30,049 nucleotides of DNA from an uncultured bacterium (GCA_905214435.1 CAJMMA010000019.1:1-30049); one strand, 5' to 3'; positions 17,932 through 26,514 are shown, numbered from the stretch's first letter. Program-made: numbers and translations. Notes: generated by a model from the letters alone, not told the origin.

Positions 17932-19161
17932 CTACACGCGCGTCGCATCCTTGGGGCTCATGGTCATGCTCTGGAAGCGATTCTCCATAAAGTCATTATC
18001 GAAGTACGTGCCGTAGAACTGCGCAACGGGAATATCCGGTTCCGTGCCGTTGACGCGCTGATACCAATAATCGAGCGACTGCAGCGTCATAACGCCATCG
18101 ACCAGCATAATGATGGTGAAGATGACGGTAGCCGAGTAGCGGCTCTTCCATGGAATCATGTTGATGAGCTTGAGCAGCCTCGGCAGCAGCAGCTTGATCC
18201 AGATGAGTCCGCCCAGGCCCCACAGACAGGCAAAGCCCGTGCAGGTACGTCCGCCCGTAAGGACGGCGAGCGGATCGGGCATGCCAAAGAGCTTCATATG
18301 CGAGTAGCTCCACGAGACCACGCCAAACGAGGTTTGCATAAACCAGCCCACGAACACCTCAAAGCTTGCACCGAGCAGCGCGCTCACCAAAAAGATAATG
18401 ATGGGGTTCTTTTTATAGAAGCGGTTGAGCACCATGGTCATGAGCACGGCGCCAAATCCGTAGATGGGGCTGAAGGGGCCAAACAGCATGCCGGCGCGGT
18501 TCTGGTAGACGCCCGGGTCGTCGACCGTCATGTGCCAGATGTCCTCGGCGATCAGGCCGAGTATGCAGCAGACAAAGAATACCCAGAACAGGTTGAAGTA
18601 GTTGAGCTTGATGTAGCCTTCGCCGGTTTCATCGCGCCCGAGCATGCCCTCGGCGGCGGCGTCGCGATCGAGCATCTCCTGCAGGCGGCGCTGCAGCTCG
18701 CGCTCCTGGCGCAGCGTGGGGTCGACGGTGGCCGAAAGCGCGACGAGGATGCCGAGCTGGATGGCAGGGCGAAGCAAGAAGGGCCCGATGCCCTGGAGCA
18801 TCACGTCAACCAAAAGCTCGACGACGGTAAACGCGATAAGGATATAGGACAGGCGAGCGGCGTTGCGGCGCTGGTTTTTGATAAGGTCCAGGCCAAAGAT
18901 AATCAGGATGACGGCGCTTGCCGCAGAGAGCATGATGCCGGCGACGATAAGGCCGACCGCGACGAGCGTGTTGTCGCCGAGCTTGGCGGCGGCGTTGCCG
19001 TTGATGAGCGCGGTGATGACCTGCCACATAAAGGCGCCGACCGAAGGGAGCGTGCCCACGCCGGACAGGATGCACAGGACGGCGTACACCTTAATGATGA
19101 GGGGGATCTTCTTGACCTCCGTGGCGCTGGGGACGCTGGGGTCGAGTTCGTTTCGATCCAT
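17932..19161 (-). CDS. CmpB-type multi-pass membrane protein (putative ABC-transporter type IV family)
   Basis: A 409-residue integral membrane protein. The N-terminal part has about four hydrophobic segments (KIPLIIKVYAVLCILSGVG onward). A charged, Arg/Glu-rich cytosolic stretch follows (TLRQERELQRRLQEMLDRD). The C-terminal part matches the CmpB-like family: FFVCCILGLIAEDIW, then NRAGMLFGPFSPIYGFGAVL, then GASFEVFVGWFMQ and WSYS. Despite the family name, transport has not been established for most members and no ABC ATPase adjoins it. GAAAGG before the ATG at 19161 chooses this start over a frame extending to 19338. It is divergent from purF and convergent with the MoaE-like gene. Confidence 0.8.
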   Translation of the reverse strand: MDRNELDPSVPSATEVKKIPLIIKVYAVLCILSGVGTLPSVGAFMWQVITALINGNAAAKLGDNTLVAVGLIVAGIMLSAASAVILIIFGLDLIKNQRRNAARLSYILIAFTVVELLVDVMLQGIGPFLLRPAIQLGILVALSATVDPTLRQERELQRRLQEMLDRDAAAEGMLGRDETGEGYIKLNYFNLFWVFFVCCILGLIAEDIWHMTVDDPGVYQNRAGMLFGPFSPIYGFGAVLMTMVLNRFYKKNPIIIFLVSALLGASFEVFVGWFMQTSFGVVSWSYSHMKLFGMPDPLAVLTGGRTCTGFACLWGLGGLIWIKLLLPRLLKLINMIPWKSRYSATVIFTIIMLVDGVMTLQSLDYWYQRVNGTEPDIPVAQFYGTYFDNDFMENRFQSMTMSPKDATRV

Positions 19162-19408
19162 ACATAACCTTTCTCGTTTTGCTGTAGGTACAAGGATACG
19201 CCGCCGACCTGCCAAAAGACAGGACGAACGTCCCAATTGCAACAATGCAAGCCCCAACGGCGGGCGAGACGCGTCGTAACGGAAGTATGCGGGATCGTCG
19301 GCCCCGAGGCGGTTGCCCAATAAAATGTTTGGCTGCAAAACGGATTATAAGCTCGGTGGGCTTTTAAAAAGCGCTGTTCATGCGCGGGAGTGCTTGTCTT
19401 GCTGTGCG

Positions 19409-19414
19409 TATAAT
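19409..19414 (+). promoter_or_regulatory. purF -10 element
   Basis: A consensus TATAAT lies 41 bases before the purF start. The region 17 bases upstream has no good -35 hexamer. The rest of the 294-base gap between the CmpB-type gene and purF shows no gene. Confidence 0.6.
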
Positions 19415-19455
19415 AGGGCAGGTAACGCCAAATAACGAGGCTCTGAGGGGATGCC

Positions 19456-21126
19456 ATGTCTCAAGAAACCATCCACGCGGCCGAGCGCGCCGCGGGACAG
19501 GTGAAGACCATGTCGACGTATGATCCGGACTCCGACCAGCTGCATGAGGAATGCGGCATTTTTGGTGTGTGGGCACCCGATCGCGATGTGGCTCGACTGA
19601 CGTACTTTGGTCTGCGCGCGTTGCAGCATCGCGGCCAGGAATCGGCGGGAATCGCCGTGGGCGACGGCGGCACGGTTATGGTCCGCAAGGATCTGGGCCT
19701 GCTCGACCGCGTGTTCTCCAACGCCGATCTGTCGACGCTCTCCGGCCAGCTGGCCGTGGGCCACGTGCGCTACGGCACTGCCGGCGCCAAGAGCTGGGAA
19801 GCCTCGCAGCCGCATCTTTCCACCATCAACAGCGTCATTATCGCGCTTGCTCACAACGGCACCCTCGTCAACACCGACGAGCTGCGCCGCCAGCTGATCG
19901 AGCTGGGCGTGCCATTCCTCTCCAACTCGGATTCCGAGGTCGCGACCAAGCTCATCGGCTACTTTACCCAGCGTACGGGCCACCTGCGCGAGGGCATTCG
20001 CAAGACCATGGAGCTCGTGCGCGGCGGCTACGCTATGACGCTCATCAACGAGCAGGCACTCTACGCTTTCCGCGATCCGCACGGCATTCGCCCGCTGGTG
20101 CTGGGCAAGCTGGTGGACGAGGGCCTGGACCAGGCAGATGCCGCATCCGTTTCGCAGCTACCGTCGCAAGACGACGCCGCGACGGCCGACGCCACTGCCC
20201 ATGTCACGCGCGCCGGCGGCTGGGTTGTTGCTTCCGAGACCTGCGCACTCGACATCGTGGGTGCCGAGTACGTCCGTGACGTCCGCCCCGGCGAGATCTT
20301 GCGCATCAGCGCCGAGGGCCTGGTATCCGAGCAGGGCGTGCCTGCAGCCGAAGAGCCCGCCAACTGCATCTTTGAGCAGGTCTATTTTGCCCGCCCCGAT
20401 TCCATCATGAACGGCAAGAGCGTCTATGCCTGCCGTTACGACATGGGTCGCCAGCTGGCGCACGAGGAGCCCGTCGAAGCCGACCTGGTCATCGGCGTGC
20501 CCGATTCCGGCCTGCCGCCCGCGGAGGGGTATTCGCACGAGAGCGGTATTCCCTTTGGCGAGGGCCTTATCAAGAACCGCTACGTGGGCCGTACGTTTAT
20601 CGAGCCTACGCAGGAGTTGCGTGCCATGGGCGTGCGTATGAAACTCAACCCGCTGCGCGACAACATCGAGGGCAAGCGCCTGGTCGTCATCGACGACTCC
20701 ATCGTGCGCGGCACCACCATGGTGCAGCTCGTCAAGATGCTGCGCAACGCCGGCGCCAAGGAGATTCACATCCGCATCAACTCGCCCGAGGTCATTTGGC
20801 CGTGCTTCTACGGTATCGATACCGACGTGCAGTCGCAGCTTATCAGCGCCAACAAGACGGTCGACGAGATTTGCGAGTATATCGGCGCCGATTCGTTGGC
20901 CTTCCTTTCGGTCGAGGGCCTGCTTAAGGTCATGCCCAAGGGCGGCTACTGCGACGCGTGCTTTACCGGCCGCTATCCCGTGGCGATTCCCGAGAGCTTT
21001 GGCCGCGACAAGTTTATGGAGGGCTTTAAGCCCCGCAACCTGGACAAGCCGCTGTACTTTGACGACGACGCCGTGGTCGAGAAATACGACGACCGCAGCT
21101 GGGAAGAGGAGCACGGCGAGGCCTAA
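19456..21126 (+). CDS. purF: Amidophosphoribosyltransferase
   Basis: This enzyme commits PRPP to purine synthesis by transferring ammonia from glutamine to give phosphoribosylamine. At 556 residues it has an N-terminal Ntn glutaminase domain and a C-terminal phosphoribosyltransferase domain (VIDDSIVRGTTM). The catalytic Cys33 (LHEECGIFGVW) becomes the N-terminus only after removal of a 32-residue propeptide. Cys304, Cys450, Cys499 and Cys502 (the last two in GGYCDACF) match the [4Fe-4S] ligands of the B. subtilis-type enzyme, so this is the oxygen-sensitive class. GAGGGG lies 5 bases before the ATG. An internal ATG at codon 19 could give a shorter propeptide. It heads the purF-purM-purN group. 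Confidence 0.97.
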   Translation: MSQETIHAAERAAGQVKTMSTYDPDSDQLHEECGIFGVWAPDRDVARLTYFGLRALQHRGQESAGIAVGDGGTVMVRKDLGLLDRVFSNADLSTLSGQLAVGHVRYGTAGAKSWEASQPHLSTINSVIIALAHNGTLVNTDELRRQLIELGVPFLSNSDSEVATKLIGYFTQRTGHLREGIRKTMELVRGGYAMTLINEQALYAFRDPHGIRPLVLGKLVDEGLDQADAASVSQLPSQDDAATADATAHVTRAGGWVVASETCALDIVGAEYVRDVRPGEILRISAEGLVSEQGVPAAEEPANCIFEQVYFARPDSIMNGKSVYACRYDMGRQLAHEEPVEADLVIGVPDSGLPPAEGYSHESGIPFGEGLIKNRYVGRTFIEPTQELRAMGVRMKLNPLRDNIEGKRLVVIDDSIVRGTTMVQLVKMLRNAGAKEIHIRINSPEVIWPCFYGIDTDVQSQLISANKTVDEICEYIGADSLAFLSVEGLLKVMPKGGYCDACFTGRYPVAIPESFGRDKFMEGFKPRNLDKPLYFDDDAVVEKYDDRSWEEEHGEA

Positions 21127-21165
21127 AACCTGCCATATGGGGACAGGTATATTTTGGTAGGTTTT
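21125..21165. repeat. GGGGACAGG-core inverted repeat after purF
   Basis: AAAACCTGCCA (21125-21135) and TGGTAGGTTTT (21155-21165) are complementary with one G-U pair. They flank a centre that contains GGGGACAGG. The left arm overlaps the purF stop codon. The right arm ends in TTTT, so it may also act as a weak terminator or attenuator before purM. It resembles the other GGGGAC elements in the window. Confidence 0.65.
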
Positions 21166-21283
21166 ACCTGCTGTTTTGTTGATATGACGGCGGGTGCTGT
21201 TATGGCACACGCCGAAATGAACGCAATTATGAGCACCGTTTGGCGCCCGCGCGGCGCGACGGTAGTGGGAGAGGAAGGCTCAG

Positions 21284-22387
21284 ATGAGCGACAGCAAGCA
21301 TGTGACGTACGAGGACGCCGGCGTCGATACCGCCGAGGGCGGCCGCGCCGTCGACGCGATTAAGCAAATGGTCAAGGACACCAATCGCCCCGAGGTTATC
21401 GGCGGCATCGGTGGCTTTGGTGGCCTGTTCTCGGCCGCCGCGCTTAAGGATATGGAAGACCCGATCCTGATCAGCGGTACCGACGGCGTGGGCACCAAGC
21501 TCGTGCTCGCCCAGATCATGGACCGTCACGAGACGGTGGGCCAGGACCTGGTCGCTATGTGCGTCAACGATATTCTGGCTTCGGGCGCCGAGCCGCTGTT
21601 CTTCCTGGACTACGTTGCCATCGGTCACATCGAGGCCGAGCACATGGCAAAGATCATCAAGGGCGTGGCCGACGGCTGCAAGCTCGCGGGCTGCGCGCTC
21701 GTGGGCGGCGAGATGGCCGAGCACCCGGGCGTTATGGCTCCGGCCGACTACGACCTCGCCGGCTTTACCGTGGGCGTCGTCGATCGTCCCAAGATGCTCG
21801 ACCCCGCGAACGTTCGCCCGGGCGATGTGATCCTGGGCCTGCCTTCCACCGGCGTGCACTCCAACGGCTACTCGCTCGTGCGCAAGGTCATCGGCGTCGA
21901 CGGCATCAAGCCGGGCACGCCCGAGGCCGCCGCTAAGGCCGAGGAGCTGAGCCGTCCGCTCGAGGAGCTCGGCGGCGCTTCGCTGGCTGACGCCCTGCTG
22001 GCTCCCACGCGCATTTATGTGAAGCCGATTCTTGAGCTGCTGCGCGGCGGCGCCAACGTGCATGCTATCGCCCACATCACCGGCGGCGGTATTACCGAGA
22101 ACCTCAACCGCGCGCTCGCCGACGACGTTGACGCCGTGGTCACCCGCAACGGCGCCGAGGTGGGTTGGGACGTTCCGCCCGTTATTACTTACGTGTCGCG
22201 TCAGGCCGAGCTCGCGCCCAACGAGGCATGCAAGACCTTCAACATGGGCGTCGGCCTGTGCCTGATCGTCGCCCCCGAGGACGAGGCCGCCGTGACCGAG
22301 GCACTGGTCGCGCTGGGCGAGAAGCCGTTCCGCGTGGGCGAGTGCGTCGAGGGTTCCGGTAAGGTCGTGTACTCCGATGAGCGCTAA
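21284..22387 (+). CDS. purM: Phosphoribosylformylglycinamidine cyclo-ligase (AIR synthetase)
   Basis: A 367-residue cytoplasmic enzyme that closes FGAM to AIR using ATP. Family motifs are VTYEDAGVD, IGGFGGLFS, ISGTDGVGTKL (ATP-binding glycine loop), DLVAMCVNDILASGAEPLFF, GGEMAEHPG, LPSTGVHSNGYSLVRK and HITGGGITENL. GAGGAAGG stands before the ATG. Its last 11 bases overlap the purN start, which indicates coupled translation. The gap from purF is 157 bases and contains a palindromic element, so purM may also have some separate control. Confidence 0.97.
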   Translation: MSDSKHVTYEDAGVDTAEGGRAVDAIKQMVKDTNRPEVIGGIGGFGGLFSAAALKDMEDPILISGTDGVGTKLVLAQIMDRHETVGQDLVAMCVNDILASGAEPLFFLDYVAIGHIEAEHMAKIIKGVADGCKLAGCALVGGEMAEHPGVMAPADYDLAGFTVGVVDRPKMLDPANVRPGDVILGLPSTGVHSNGYSLVRKVIGVDGIKPGTPEAAAKAEELSRPLEELGGASLADALLAPTRIYVKPILELLRGGANVHAIAHITGGGITENLNRALADDVDAVVTRNGAEVGWDVPPVITYVSRQAELAPNEACKTFNMGVGLCLIVAPEDEAAVTEALVALGEKPFRVGECVEGSGKVVYSDER

Positions 22388-23078
22388 CGAGCAGATGGCT
22401 GCTGCCGAGGGCCTGGGCTTTGTGCCCTACACCCGTCCGACCGGCACCGATACGGCCGAGCCGCTTAAGATTGGCGTGCTTATCAGCGGCTCGGGTACCA
22501 ACCTGCAGGCGCTGATCGACCTAATCGCCGCCGGCAAGCTCAACGCCTCGATTGAGCTCGTGGTGTCGAGCCGTCCTTCGGCTAAGGGTCTGCAGCGCGC
22601 TGAGCGCGCGGGCATCCAGACGCTCACGCTGTCCAAGGATGTCTACGCCGACCCCATCGCCGCTGACGAGATCATCGCGCACGAGCTTCTCGAGCGCGGC
22701 TGCGAGTATGTGGTCATGGCCGGCTACATGCGCATGGTGCACACGCCTTTGCTGGCGGCGTTTCCCAACCGCGTGGTCAATCTGCATCCGGCGCTGCTGC
22801 CGAGCTTTACCGGTGCGCATGCGATTGACGATGCCTTTGCGCGCGGCGTCAAGGTAACTGGCGTGACCGTGCATTTTGCCAACGAGATCTACGACAACGG
22901 CCCCATCATCGCCCAGCGTGCGCTGGCTGTCGAGGAAGGCTGGGACGTCGACACGCTCGAGGAGCATATCCACGCGATTGAGCACGTGCTGTATCCCGAG
23001 GTCGTGCAGATGCTCGCCGACGGCCGCGTCCACGTGCTGGAGAGCGGCAAGGTCGCAATTGACGCGCCTCGCGGCTAG
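22377..23078 (+). CDS. purN: Phosphoribosylglycinamide formyltransferase
   Basis: A 233-residue enzyme that transfers a formyl group from 10-formyl-THF to GAR. The core begins at KIGVLISGSGTNLQALIDLI (about residue 31). Catalytic features are NLHPALLPSFTGAHA, with Asn and His of the active site, and VTVHFANEIYDNGPII, with the catalytic Asp. An N-terminal extension of about 30 residues precedes the usual start of the family. An internal ATG at codon 7 is possible, but the ATG at 22377 is retained because it overlaps purM by 11 bases and has GGTAAGG upstream. A terminator follows. Confidence 0.95.
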   Translation: MSANEQMAAAEGLGFVPYTRPTGTDTAEPLKIGVLISGSGTNLQALIDLIAAGKLNASIELVVSSRPSAKGLQRAERAGIQTLTLSKDVYADPIAADEIIAHELLERGCEYVVMAGYMRMVHTPLLAAFPNRVVNLHPALLPSFTGAHAIDDAFARGVKVTGVTVHFANEIYDNGPIIAQRALAVEEGWDVDTLEEHIHAIEHVLYPEVVQMLADGRVHVLESGKVAIDAPRG

Positions 23079-23110
23079 CGGTGCACAGTACAATTTAGTT
23101 GAGTGGTCAG

Positions 23111-23153
23111 GGTGGTCATTGGCGCCAAGGCGCGCGTGGCCACCTTTTGTTTT
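23111..23153 (+). terminator. Terminator after purN
   Basis: GGTGGTCA (23111-23118) pairs with TGGCCACC (23137-23144, one G-U). The loop contains the palindrome TTGGCGCCAA. TTTTGTTTT follows. Confidence 0.75.
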
Positions 23154-23157
23154 GGGT

Positions 23158-23184
23158 AGTCATCGGGGACGTTCCTGAATGACT
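23158..23184. repeat. GGGGACGTTCC-core inverted repeat
   Basis: AGTCAT (23158-23163) and ATGACT (23179-23184) flank GGGGACGTTCC. The exact reverse complement of that core, GGAACGTCCCC, appears at 23709-23719 on the other side of the EIIA gene. Confidence 0.6.
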
Positions 23185-23203
23185 GGGTGAGAGAGGTGAG
23201 CGC

Positions 23204-23668
23204 ATGGCGGATAACGAAGCGCTGTTTACGCCTGAGCTGGTGTTTTTTGATTGGGAGTGCGCGACGCCGGATGAGGTGTTTGCGCGGCTCGAGGACGAGC
23301 TTGCACCTCGCGGCTACATTGTGCCTGGTTGGCTCGACGCCGTCCGCACGCGCGAGGATGTCTACCCCACGGGCCTTGCCATGCCGGCGGCCAACATCGC
23401 CATCCCGCATACCGATCCAGGGTTTGTGGCTAAGCCCTACATCGCGGTGGTGAAGCCGGCCACGCCCGTGACATTCAATGCTATGGCGGGCATGGGTGCC
23501 CCTGTGCCGGCGCAGATCGTCATCAATTTGGGCATTGCCGAGCCGGGCGGCCAGGTCGAGGCCCTGCAAGCGCTCATGAATATCTTTATGGACGCGGACG
23601 TCGCAGCCGATGTGCTCGGCCAGACCACGCCCCAAGGCATGGTCGACGCCATCCGCCGCCACTTTTAA
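23204..23668 (+). CDS. Lone PTS EIIA component, fructose/galactitol type
   Basis: A 154-residue cytoplasmic phosphocarrier of the EIIA type 2 family, unrelated in fold to the mannose-type EIIA earlier in the window. The phosphorylation site is His69 in NIAIPHTDP, with the usual preceding YPTGLAMP and following segment. The C-terminal MNIFMDADVAADVL fits galactitol-type members. GAGGTGA precedes the ATG. No EIIB or EIIC of this family is nearby, so it may serve a remote permease or have a regulatory role. GGGGAC palindromes lie on both sides. Confidence 0.9.
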   Translation: MADNEALFTPELVFFDWECATPDEVFARLEDELAPRGYIVPGWLDAVRTREDVYPTGLAMPAANIAIPHTDPGFVAKPYIAVVKPATPVTFNAMAGMGAPVPAQIVINLGIAEPGGQVEALQALMNIFMDADVAADVLGQTTPQGMVDAIRRHF

Positions 23669-23672
23669 AGCC

Positions 23673-23726
23673 GGCACTTGGGGACTGTCCCTAACTGCCG
23701 GCAGAAAAGGAACGTCCCCAAGTGCC
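23673..23726. repeat. GGGGAC-core inverted repeat
   Basis: GGCACTTGGGGAC (23673-23685) and GTCCCCAAGTGCC (23714-23726) are perfect 13-bp arms. The centre holds GTCCC and GGAAC half-sites and a TGCCGGCA palindrome. Confidence 0.75.
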
Positions 23727-23738
23727 AGGGTTGCCCCT

Positions 23739-23767
23739 TTGTCGCGGGGGCTGCGTTGTGACACAAT
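23739..23767 (+). promoter_or_regulatory. Promoter of the foldase gene
   Basis: TTGTCG (23739-23744), a 17-base spacer and CACAAT (23762-23767) with a TGn extension. The start codon is 35 bases further on. Confidence 0.6.
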
Positions 23768-23802
23768 GGCGTTTGTTCGATTCGTTATGCGAAAGGCCAA
23801 CT

Positions 23803-25023
23803 ATGGCAAATAAGAAAAAGAACTCCGAGGCCGCGCCGACGCCCGAGCAGCAGGCCCACGCTGCCTCCAGCTCTCGCAAGAAGCAGCGCAAGACGTACGT
23901 GTCTAAGACCGTCAAGATCGTTCTGGTGGTCATCGGCGTGCTGGCGATGCTGCTTTCCGTCTCGGCCATGGCATGCTCCGGTCTCATGTCGCAGGCAGAG
24001 GATACCTCGGGCTACAAGCTTACCGGCGGTGTGGCTGCCACTATCAACGGCACCAACCTCACCGAGGACACCGTGACAAAGCAGATCATGAGCATGCGCA
24101 CGTCTTACGGCTACACCAAGGACAAGGACTGGGCGCAGTATCTGGTCGACAACGACCTCACGCCCAAGAAGTACCGCAAGCAACTCATCGACTCCTACAC
24201 GCAGCAGATTCTGCTTCAACAGGCACAGAAGGAGAACGGCGTGACGGTGTCGGACGAGGAGGTCGAGAAGGCTTGGAAGGACGCGTGCAAGAGCGCGGGC
24301 GGTGCCAAGGCCTTTAAGAAGACCCTCAAGACCTACGGCTACACCGAGGACACCTATAAGAGCTCGCTCAAGGAGAGCCTGGCGCAGCAAAAGCTCAAAG
24401 ATGCCGTGGCGCCCACCAGCAAGCCCAAGGACAGCGAGATCGTCGATTACATCAACGAGAACCTGTCGAAGTACAACGATGCCCGCCGCTCGTCGAACAT
24501 CCTGATCAAGGTTGATTCCGATGCGTCCGATGAGGACAAGGCTGCCGCCAAGGCTAAGGCGCAGGAGTGCCTGAACAAGATCAACTCCGGCGAGCTGAGC
24601 TTTGAAGACGCCGTGAAGCAGTATTCCGACGACACCGGCTCCAAGGAGAAGAAGGGTGACGTAGGCTGGGACAAGCTCACCACCTTCGTCGACAGCTACC
24701 AGGCGGCACTCGAGGGTCTCAACAAGGGCGATGTGAGCGATGTCGTCGAGTCGACCTATGGTTACCACATCATCAAGTGCACCGACTACTTCCATGTCGA
24801 TAATCAGGTCGATGACATTAAGCAGGTGCCCAAGGACATCAAGAAGTACGTTTCTAACGTGGTGAAGACGCAGGCGGCAAGCACCGCATACAGCGAGTGG
24901 CTGGAGCAGTACAAGAAAGACGCCGACATCACCGTTAACCCCATGCCCAAGGACGTACCCTATAACGTGAGCCTGAAGGGCGTCACCAAGAGTTCGACCG
25001 ACGATTCGTCGACGACTGAGTAA
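23803..25023 (+). CDS. Membrane-anchored parvulin-type peptidyl-prolyl isomerase (foldase)
   Basis: A 406-residue extracytoplasmic folding factor of the PrsA/SurA kind. A Lys-rich cytosolic start and one hydrophobic helix (about residues 36-58, ending SAMACSG) anchor it. The cysteine there does not have a good lipobox, so I read it as a signal anchor. A SurA-like helical domain follows (INGTNLTEDTVTKQIM and onward). The PpiC parvulin domain lies at about residues 225-330: RRSSNILIKVD, LSFEDAVKQYSDD, KKGDVGWDKL, GDVSDVVESTYGYHIIKC. GAAAGG sets the ATG at 23803. It probably helps fold secreted proteins such as the large surface enzyme. YqeY follows after 54 bases. Confidence 0.92.
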   Translation: MANKKKNSEAAPTPEQQAHAASSSRKKQRKTYVSKTVKIVLVVIGVLAMLLSVSAMACSGLMSQAEDTSGYKLTGGVAATINGTNLTEDTVTKQIMSMRTSYGYTKDKDWAQYLVDNDLTPKKYRKQLIDSYTQQILLQQAQKENGVTVSDEEVEKAWKDACKSAGGAKAFKKTLKTYGYTEDTYKSSLKESLAQQKLKDAVAPTSKPKDSEIVDYINENLSKYNDARRSSNILIKVDSDASDEDKAAAKAKAQECLNKINSGELSFEDAVKQYSDDTGSKEKKGDVGWDKLTTFVDSYQAALEGLNKGDVSDVVESTYGYHIIKCTDYFHVDNQVDDIKQVPKDIKKYVSNVVKTQAASTAYSEWLEQYKKDADITVNPMPKDVPYNVSLKGVTKSSTDDSSTTE

Positions 25024-25077
25024 TCATGGGGCGGTGCTCGCGTGAGTGCCGCCCACGCTATTGAGGAGGATTTGCAG

Positions 25078-25521
25078 ATGACCAACGAAGAGCTGCAGAA
25101 AGAAATGATCGCCGCCATGAAGGCTAAGGACAAGGTCCGCCTGTCCATCATTCGCCAGGTCAAGGCCGAGGTGAAGAATATCGAGGTTAACGAGCGCCGC
25201 GATGTGACCGAGGAAGACGTCAATAGCATGATCAAGCGTCTGATTAAGCAGACGAGCGAGACGCTGGAGATGTCCATCAAGGCCGGCACCGACCAGGAGC
25301 GTACCGACAATCTGACCGAGCAGGTCAAGATTCTGGAGAGCCTTCTGCCCGCGCAGGTTTCGGGCGAGGAGCTCGAGGCTCTGATTGAGCAGGTCATCGC
25401 TGAGCTGGGCGCCACGTCCAAGAAGCAGATGGGCCAGGTCATGGGCGCTCTGGGTAAGGCCACTGGCGGCAACTTCGATAAGCCGGCAGCAGCAAAGATC
25501 GTTGGAGCCAAACTCGCGTAG
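25078..25521 (+). CDS. GatB/YqeY domain protein
   Basis: A 147-residue cytoplasmic protein of the YqeY family, related to the C-terminal tRNA-binding domain of GatB. The recognisable parts are LQKEMIAAMKAKDKVRLSIIR at the start, LLPAQVSGEELEALIEQVI, and KKQMGQVMGALGKATGG with a C-terminal KIVGAKL. A link to tRNA or amidotransferase function is inferred for the family and not well proven. GAGGAGG sets the ATG at 25078 over an upstream in-frame start at 25042. Confidence 0.92.
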   Translation: MTNEELQKEMIAAMKAKDKVRLSIIRQVKAEVKNIEVNERRDVTEEDVNSMIKRLIKQTSETLEMSIKAGTDQERTDNLTEQVKILESLLPAQVSGEELEALIEQVIAELGATSKKQMGQVMGALGKATGGNFDKPAAAKIVGAKLA

Positions 25522-25550
25522 GGACCGAGCGGCATATAGTTGATTTTGAG

Positions 25551-25583
25551 GGGGCGTGACCATTGCGGTCGCGCCCCTTTTTT
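25551..25583 (+). terminator. Terminator after yqeY
   Basis: An 11-bp stem (25551-25561 with 25567-25577, one G-U) with a 5-base loop and six T. Confidence 0.92.
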
Positions 25584-25599
25584 GATGGCAGCTGAAGGG

Positions 25600-25670
25600 C
25601 ACTCATTGGGGACAGACTTAAATGAGTGCCCACTTCCCGGGTACTCATTTAAGTCTGTCCCCAATGAGTG
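25600..25670. repeat. 28-bp inverted repeat of the GGGGAC family
   Basis: Arms 25600-25627 and 25643-25670 are perfect reverse complements with a 15-base centre. Each arm is itself an imperfect palindrome (ACTCAT ... ATGAGT) around GGGGACAGAC. This gives two inverted copies of one unit, the arrangement called a REPIN. Confidence 0.8.
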
Positions 25671-25774
25671 GGTGGAAGATTGCGGGTTCTTTACGGGAAT
25701 GTAGTGTGGGCTGCGGAAACGTGGTTCTTTCCGTACAATAGTTCAACTCGTGTAAACGCAGGGAAGGGACATTC

Positions 25775-26506
25775 ATGGCAGACATGATCGAGATCAAGCA
25801 TCTCAACAAGTACTTTGGCGACCTGCATGTGCTCAAAGATATCAACCTCACCGTCAAGCGCGGCGAGAAGCTCGTAATGATCGGGCCTTCCGGCTCGGGT
25901 AAGTCGACGCTCATCCGCTGTGTCGATTATCTTGAGGAGCCCACGTCGGGCGAGGTCATCATCGACGGTACGCCGCTCACTAAGAAGAATCACCTGGAAA
26001 TGGCTCGCAAATATAGCTCCATGGTGTTTCAGCAGTTCAACCTGTATCCCAACATGACGGTGCTGGGCAATCTGACGCTCGCGCCCATCAAGCTGCAAAA
26101 GAAGAGCAAGGAGGAGGCGACCGAGATCGCCATCGCCGCGCTCAAGCGCGTCGGCATGGCGCATAAGGCCGGCGAGTATCCGCAGAATCTCTCGGGTGGT
26201 CAGCAGCAGCGCATCGCCATCGCCCGTGCCCTGTGTACCAAGCAGCCCATCATCCTGTTTGACGAGCCGACCTCGGCGCTCGACCCCGAGATGGTCCAGG
26301 AGGTTCTGGACGTTATGATTGAGCTTGCGCAGGAGGACATCACCATGATCTGCGTGACGCATGAGATGGGCTTTGCGCGCCAGGTGGCCGACCGCGTCAT
26401 CTTTATGGAGGACGGCCGCATTCTGGAGGAGGGCACGCCCGAGCACTTCTTCGATAACCCCGAGAACCCGCGCTGCCGCGAGTTCCTGTCCAAGATTCTG
26501 CACTAG
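25775..26506 (+). CDS. Amino-acid ABC transporter ATP-binding protein
   Basis: A 243-residue ATPase of the polar amino acid (GlnQ/HisP) group that powers import. It has Walker A GPSGSGKST near residue 38, the Q-loop FQQFNLYPNMTVLGN, the signature LSGGQQQR, Walker B IILFDEPTSALDPEM and the switch histidine in CVTHEMGFA. GGGAAGGGAC precedes the ATG. TACAAT (25734-25739) is a plausible -10 element with a weak -35. It is the first of four importer genes that form one operon; the binding protein starts 8 bases after its stop. Confidence 0.96.
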   Translation: MADMIEIKHLNKYFGDLHVLKDINLTVKRGEKLVMIGPSGSGKSTLIRCVDYLEEPTSGEVIIDGTPLTKKNHLEMARKYSSMVFQQFNLYPNMTVLGNLTLAPIKLQKKSKEEATEIAIAALKRVGMAHKAGEYPQNLSGGQQQRIAIARALCTKQPIILFDEPTSALDPEMVQEVLDVMIELAQEDITMICVTHEMGFARQVADRVIFMEDGRILEEGTPEHFFDNPENPRCREFLSKILH

Positions 26507-26514
26507 GCGCGGTG

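Noticed and set aside
17875..19167. A 430-codon plus-strand frame over the CmpB-type gene
   Set aside because: The minus-strand product has clear membrane helices and family motifs; the plus frame is His/Asp/Ala-rich composition typical of an antisense shadow and begins inside a terminator.
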